A DNA stretch of 8,321 nt from DASYSL01 sp036003365 (GTDB lineage Bacteria > Eisenbacteria > RBG-16-71-46 > DASYSL01). This document shows positions 5,283 to 8,321 of the stretch, one piece after another. Numbering within the stretch: position 1 is the first letter of the stretch; every line of letters begins with the position of its first letter. Made by a program: the position numbers and the translations under genes. The notes under the pieces are model-generated. The model had not been told where the DNA came from. It ran no database searches and saw only the letters and a list, made by a program, of their open reading frames with translations. Location: positions 1-8,321 of the forward strand of contig DASYSL010000092.1 in the NCBI GenBank assembly GCA_036003365.1, in the 5' to 3' direction.

Positions 5283-5516
5283 ATGCCGTTTCAATCCGCA
5301 CTCGGTCTCGCTCTTCCGCTCGCCATCGGCATCGCGGCCGTCGGCTCGGGCATCGGTCTCGGGCTCATGGGCAAGGGCGTGATGGAGGCCATCGGCCGCC
5401 AGCCGGAAGCCGCGGGCAAGCTCTTCGTGCCCATGATTCTCGGCTTCGCCTTCAGCGAGGCGCTCACGATCTACGCCTTCATCACCATGTTCTTGCTCAA
5501 CAGCCGCATTCACTAG
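5283..5516 (+). CDS. atpE: F-type ATP synthase subunit c
   Basis: A protein of 77 residues, normal for subunit c. The frame is open from 5202, but the ATG at 5283 has AAGGAGG eight bases upstream and matches the family start. It forms a helical hairpin. Helix 1 has the Gly-rich packing motif GSGIGLGLMGKG (21-32), the loop is the conserved RQP (39-41), and helix 2 carries the ion-binding Glu59 in FSEALTIYAF. Many copies form the membrane rotor ring. Where sodium-binding rings have Gln in helix 1 and Ser-Thr after the Glu (for example in Ilyobacter), this protein has Leu26 and Ala60-Leu61. That predicts proton coupling. Gly spacing in helix 1 is complete. It lies between atpB and atpF with short gaps, as in most operons. 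Confidence 0.97.
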   Translation: MPFQSALGLALPLAIGIAAVGSGIGLGLMGKGVMEAIGRQPEAAGKLFVPMILGFAFSEALTIYAFITMFLLNSRIH

Positions 5517-5537
5517 TCGAGTCGCAGGGGAGTCACG

Positions 5538-6038
5538 ATGAACATCATCGACGTCCGCCAATTCGCGACCCAGATCGTCGGCTTCCTCCTGGTGCTGTTC
5601 ATCCTGGGGAAGTACGCGTGGCCTCCGGTTCTCGGCTTCATCGAGGAGCGCCGCAAGAAGATCGCCGACGATCTCGACCACGCGCGCCAGGAGAACGAGC
5701 GCGCGGTCAAGCTGCGCGCCGATCTCGAGCAGGAGCTGAAGGGGATCGAAGCCAAGGCGCGCGCGCGCATCCAGGAGGCGGTCACCGAAGGTCAACGCGT
5801 GGCGAGCGAGATCAAGGCCGGCGCGCAGAAAGACGTGACGCAGCGCCTGCAGCGCCTGAACAGCGAGCTCGAGGTGGAGCGCGACAAGGCGATGCTGTCT
5901 CTCAAGCAGGACCTCGTGAAGATGACCGTCGAGGCCACCGAGAAGATCCTGCGCGAGAAGCTGGACGAGAAGACCCAGCGGCGCTTGGTCGAGGAGTTCA
6001 TCGGCCAGGCCGGCGCCATGCCCGGCGTGGCGCGGTAG
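5538..6038 (+). CDS. atpF: F-type ATP synthase subunit b
   Basis: A protein of 166 residues, typical for subunit b. A single N-terminal membrane helix (about 8-27, ATQIVGFLLVLFILGKYAW) is followed by WPPVLGFIEERRKKIADDL, the usual start of the cytoplasmic stalk. Charged heptad-like sequence rich in Glu, Lys, Arg and Ala continues to about 150, as expected for the peripheral-stalk coiled coil. A short non-helical tail ends it. The stalk ties subunit a to the delta and alpha subunits and resists rotation of the F1 head. AGGGGAG ends five bases before the ATG. Only one b gene is seen, so the stalk is probably a homodimer unless a b' gene lies elsewhere. The start is 21 bases after the atpE stop, and the stop overlaps the atpH ribosome site. 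Confidence 0.96.
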   Translation: MNIIDVRQFATQIVGFLLVLFILGKYAWPPVLGFIEERRKKIADDLDHARQENERAVKLRADLEQELKGIEAKARARIQEAVTEGQRVASEIKAGAQKDVTQRLQRLNSELEVERDKAMLSLKQDLVKMTVEATEKILREKLDEKTQRRLVEEFIGQAGAMPGVAR

Positions 6039-6048
6039 GAGAGAGATC

Positions 6049-6600
6049 ATGGCGCTGCGCGAGCAGGGTTTAGCCGAGCGCTATGCCGAAGCCCTTCTGG
6101 GCGCGGCCGAGAAGCGCAACGCGGTCGACGCGGTCGCGGAAGATCTTCAGTCGCTGACCACGCTCGACGAGAAGGACTCGTCCTTCCGCCGCTTCCTCGA
6201 GTCGCCGGCCGTGCGCGACGACGCCAAGCGGGCGCTCGTCGAGTCCGTGCTGGGCTCGCGCACGCATCCTCTCACCATGCGCTTCGTCCTCCTGCTCATG
6301 CACAAGAAGCGCATCCGCTACCTGCGCGACGCGGCGGCCGCGTACCGGGCGCTGGTGGAAGAGAAGAAGGGCATCGTGCACGCGCGCGTGACCAGCGCGG
6401 TCGCGCTCGGGGAGGACGAGAAGGCGCGCCTCGGCCAGGCGCTCGAGCACCGGACCGGGCTTCGCTTCCTCATCGAGCCGCACGTGGACGAGTCACTCCT
6501 TGGTGGTGTCCGCGTTCAGTACCGGGATCAGATTCTGGACGACAGCGTCCGCACGCGCCTTCTGGAGCTGCGCGACCGGCTGCTGGCCGTCGAGGTGTAG
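6049..6600 (+). CDS. atpH: F-type ATP synthase subunit delta
   Basis: A protein of 183 residues, the usual length. The N-terminal helical domain (about 5-105) has the family start LAERYAEALLGAAE, then FRRFLESPAV and TMRFVLLLMHKKRIRYL. The C-terminal part (about 110-180) has the beta-strand region ARVTSAVAL and ends with the signature LGGVRVQYRDQILDDSVRTR. Delta sits on top of the F1 head and joins it to the b stalk. The ribosome site AGGAGAG begins inside the atpF stop codon and lies five bases before the ATG, so translation of the two is likely linked. It is followed after 33 bases by atpA. Nothing is unusual. Confidence 0.96.
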   Translation: MALREQGLAERYAEALLGAAEKRNAVDAVAEDLQSLTTLDEKDSSFRRFLESPAVRDDAKRALVESVLGSRTHPLTMRFVLLLMHKKRIRYLRDAAAAYRALVEEKKGIVHARVTSAVALGEDEKARLGQALEHRTGLRFLIEPHVDESLLGGVRVQYRDQILDDSVRTRLLELRDRLLAVEV

Positions 6601-6633
6601 CCGAACCCCGACTCATAGATCGGAGAGATCGCA

Positions 6634-8208
<1,575 letters not shown>

Positions 8209-8214
8209 GAGACG

Positions 8215-8321
8215 ATGGCCACTCTTCGCGACATCAAGCGCCGGATCCGCTCGGTCAAGAGCACCCAGCAGATCACCAAGGCGATGAAGAAGGTGGCCGG
8301 GCGTCTGCGCCTCGATCTCGC
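8215..8321 (+). CDS. atpG: F-type ATP synthase subunit gamma, 5' end only, with suspect tail
   Basis: Thirty-five codons are present before the window ends. AGGAGA overlaps the atpA stop, three bases before the ATG. Residues 1-25 (MATLRDIKRRIRSVKSTQQI, then TKAMK) are the classic gamma N-terminus. This is the start of the long helix that forms the rotor shaft inside the alpha/beta ring. After that the family normally reads like KAM-x-MVAA-x-K-x-RRAQ, whereas here it reads KAMKKVAGRLRLDL. This aberrant part is identical at DNA level, over 47 bases, to atpA 7777-7823, so only the first 20 or so codons should be trusted. The gene presumably continues normally in the organism, followed by the beta and epsilon genes. 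Confidence 0.85.
   Translation, partial: MATLRDIKRRIRSVKSTQQITKAMKKVAGRLRLDL
8275..8321 (+). repeat. 47-base direct repeat, copy at the window end inside atpG
   Basis: This exact copy of atpA 7777-7823 runs to the last base of the window and shares the same codon phase. The match may continue beyond the end. It replaces conserved gamma sequence, so it is most simply an assembly misjoin seeded by the short natural similarity (ACC AAG GCG ATG AAG) of the two genes. Confidence 0.93.

Overview
The window reads as a piece of a high-GC, diderm (Gram-negative-type) bacterial chromosome. A signal-II lipoprotein, a signal-peptide TPM protein and an F-type ATP synthase operon support this. Codon use is strongly G/C-ending in the ATP synthase genes. 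I cannot place the phylum. The lipoprotein style, a TTGAC/TAGATT-like promoter and the atpZ-atpI-atpB gene order would suit a Gemmatimonadota/Eisenbacteria-like lineage, but that is only an impression. The 3' end looks like a contig end with a misjoined tail.

Left part (1-1045, + strand): two tandem paralogous genes for small secreted proteins of unknown function. Only the last third of the first is present. The second is a complete lipoprotein gene whose ATG overlaps the stop of the first by 4 bases. A strong GC hairpin closes the unit and lies between it and a convergent operon.

Middle part (1057-3287, - strand): a three-gene operon read right to left. It encodes a nucleotidyltransferase-fold protein, a TPM-domain (YgcG-like) protein with a Gly-rich tail, and a LemA protein. 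The first two overlap by GTGA. TPM and LemA are a familiar membrane-associated pair; the nucleotidyltransferase is an unusual partner. A 234-base divergent region (3288-3521) separates this operon from the ATP synthase operon.

Right part (3522-8321, + strand): the start of an F1Fo ATP synthase operon in the order atpZ, atpI::atpB, atpE, atpF, atpH, atpA, atpG (5' end only). Together these encode the assembly factors, the membrane sector (a, c, b), the delta stalk subunit, the alpha subunit and the beginning of gamma; beta and epsilon are not in the window. The most unusual gene is the second: an AtpI-like four-helix domain is fused in frame to subunit a through an extra membrane helix and an acidic linker. 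The c subunit has a proton-type rather than sodium-type site.

The operon has a recognisable promoter with a perfect 16-base palindrome in its spacer, a GNRA-loop leader hairpin and a TGTGA-N6-TCAC element before an SD-less GTG start. The last 47 bases exactly copy an internal piece of atpA and replace conserved gamma sequence. That is best explained as an assembly chimera.
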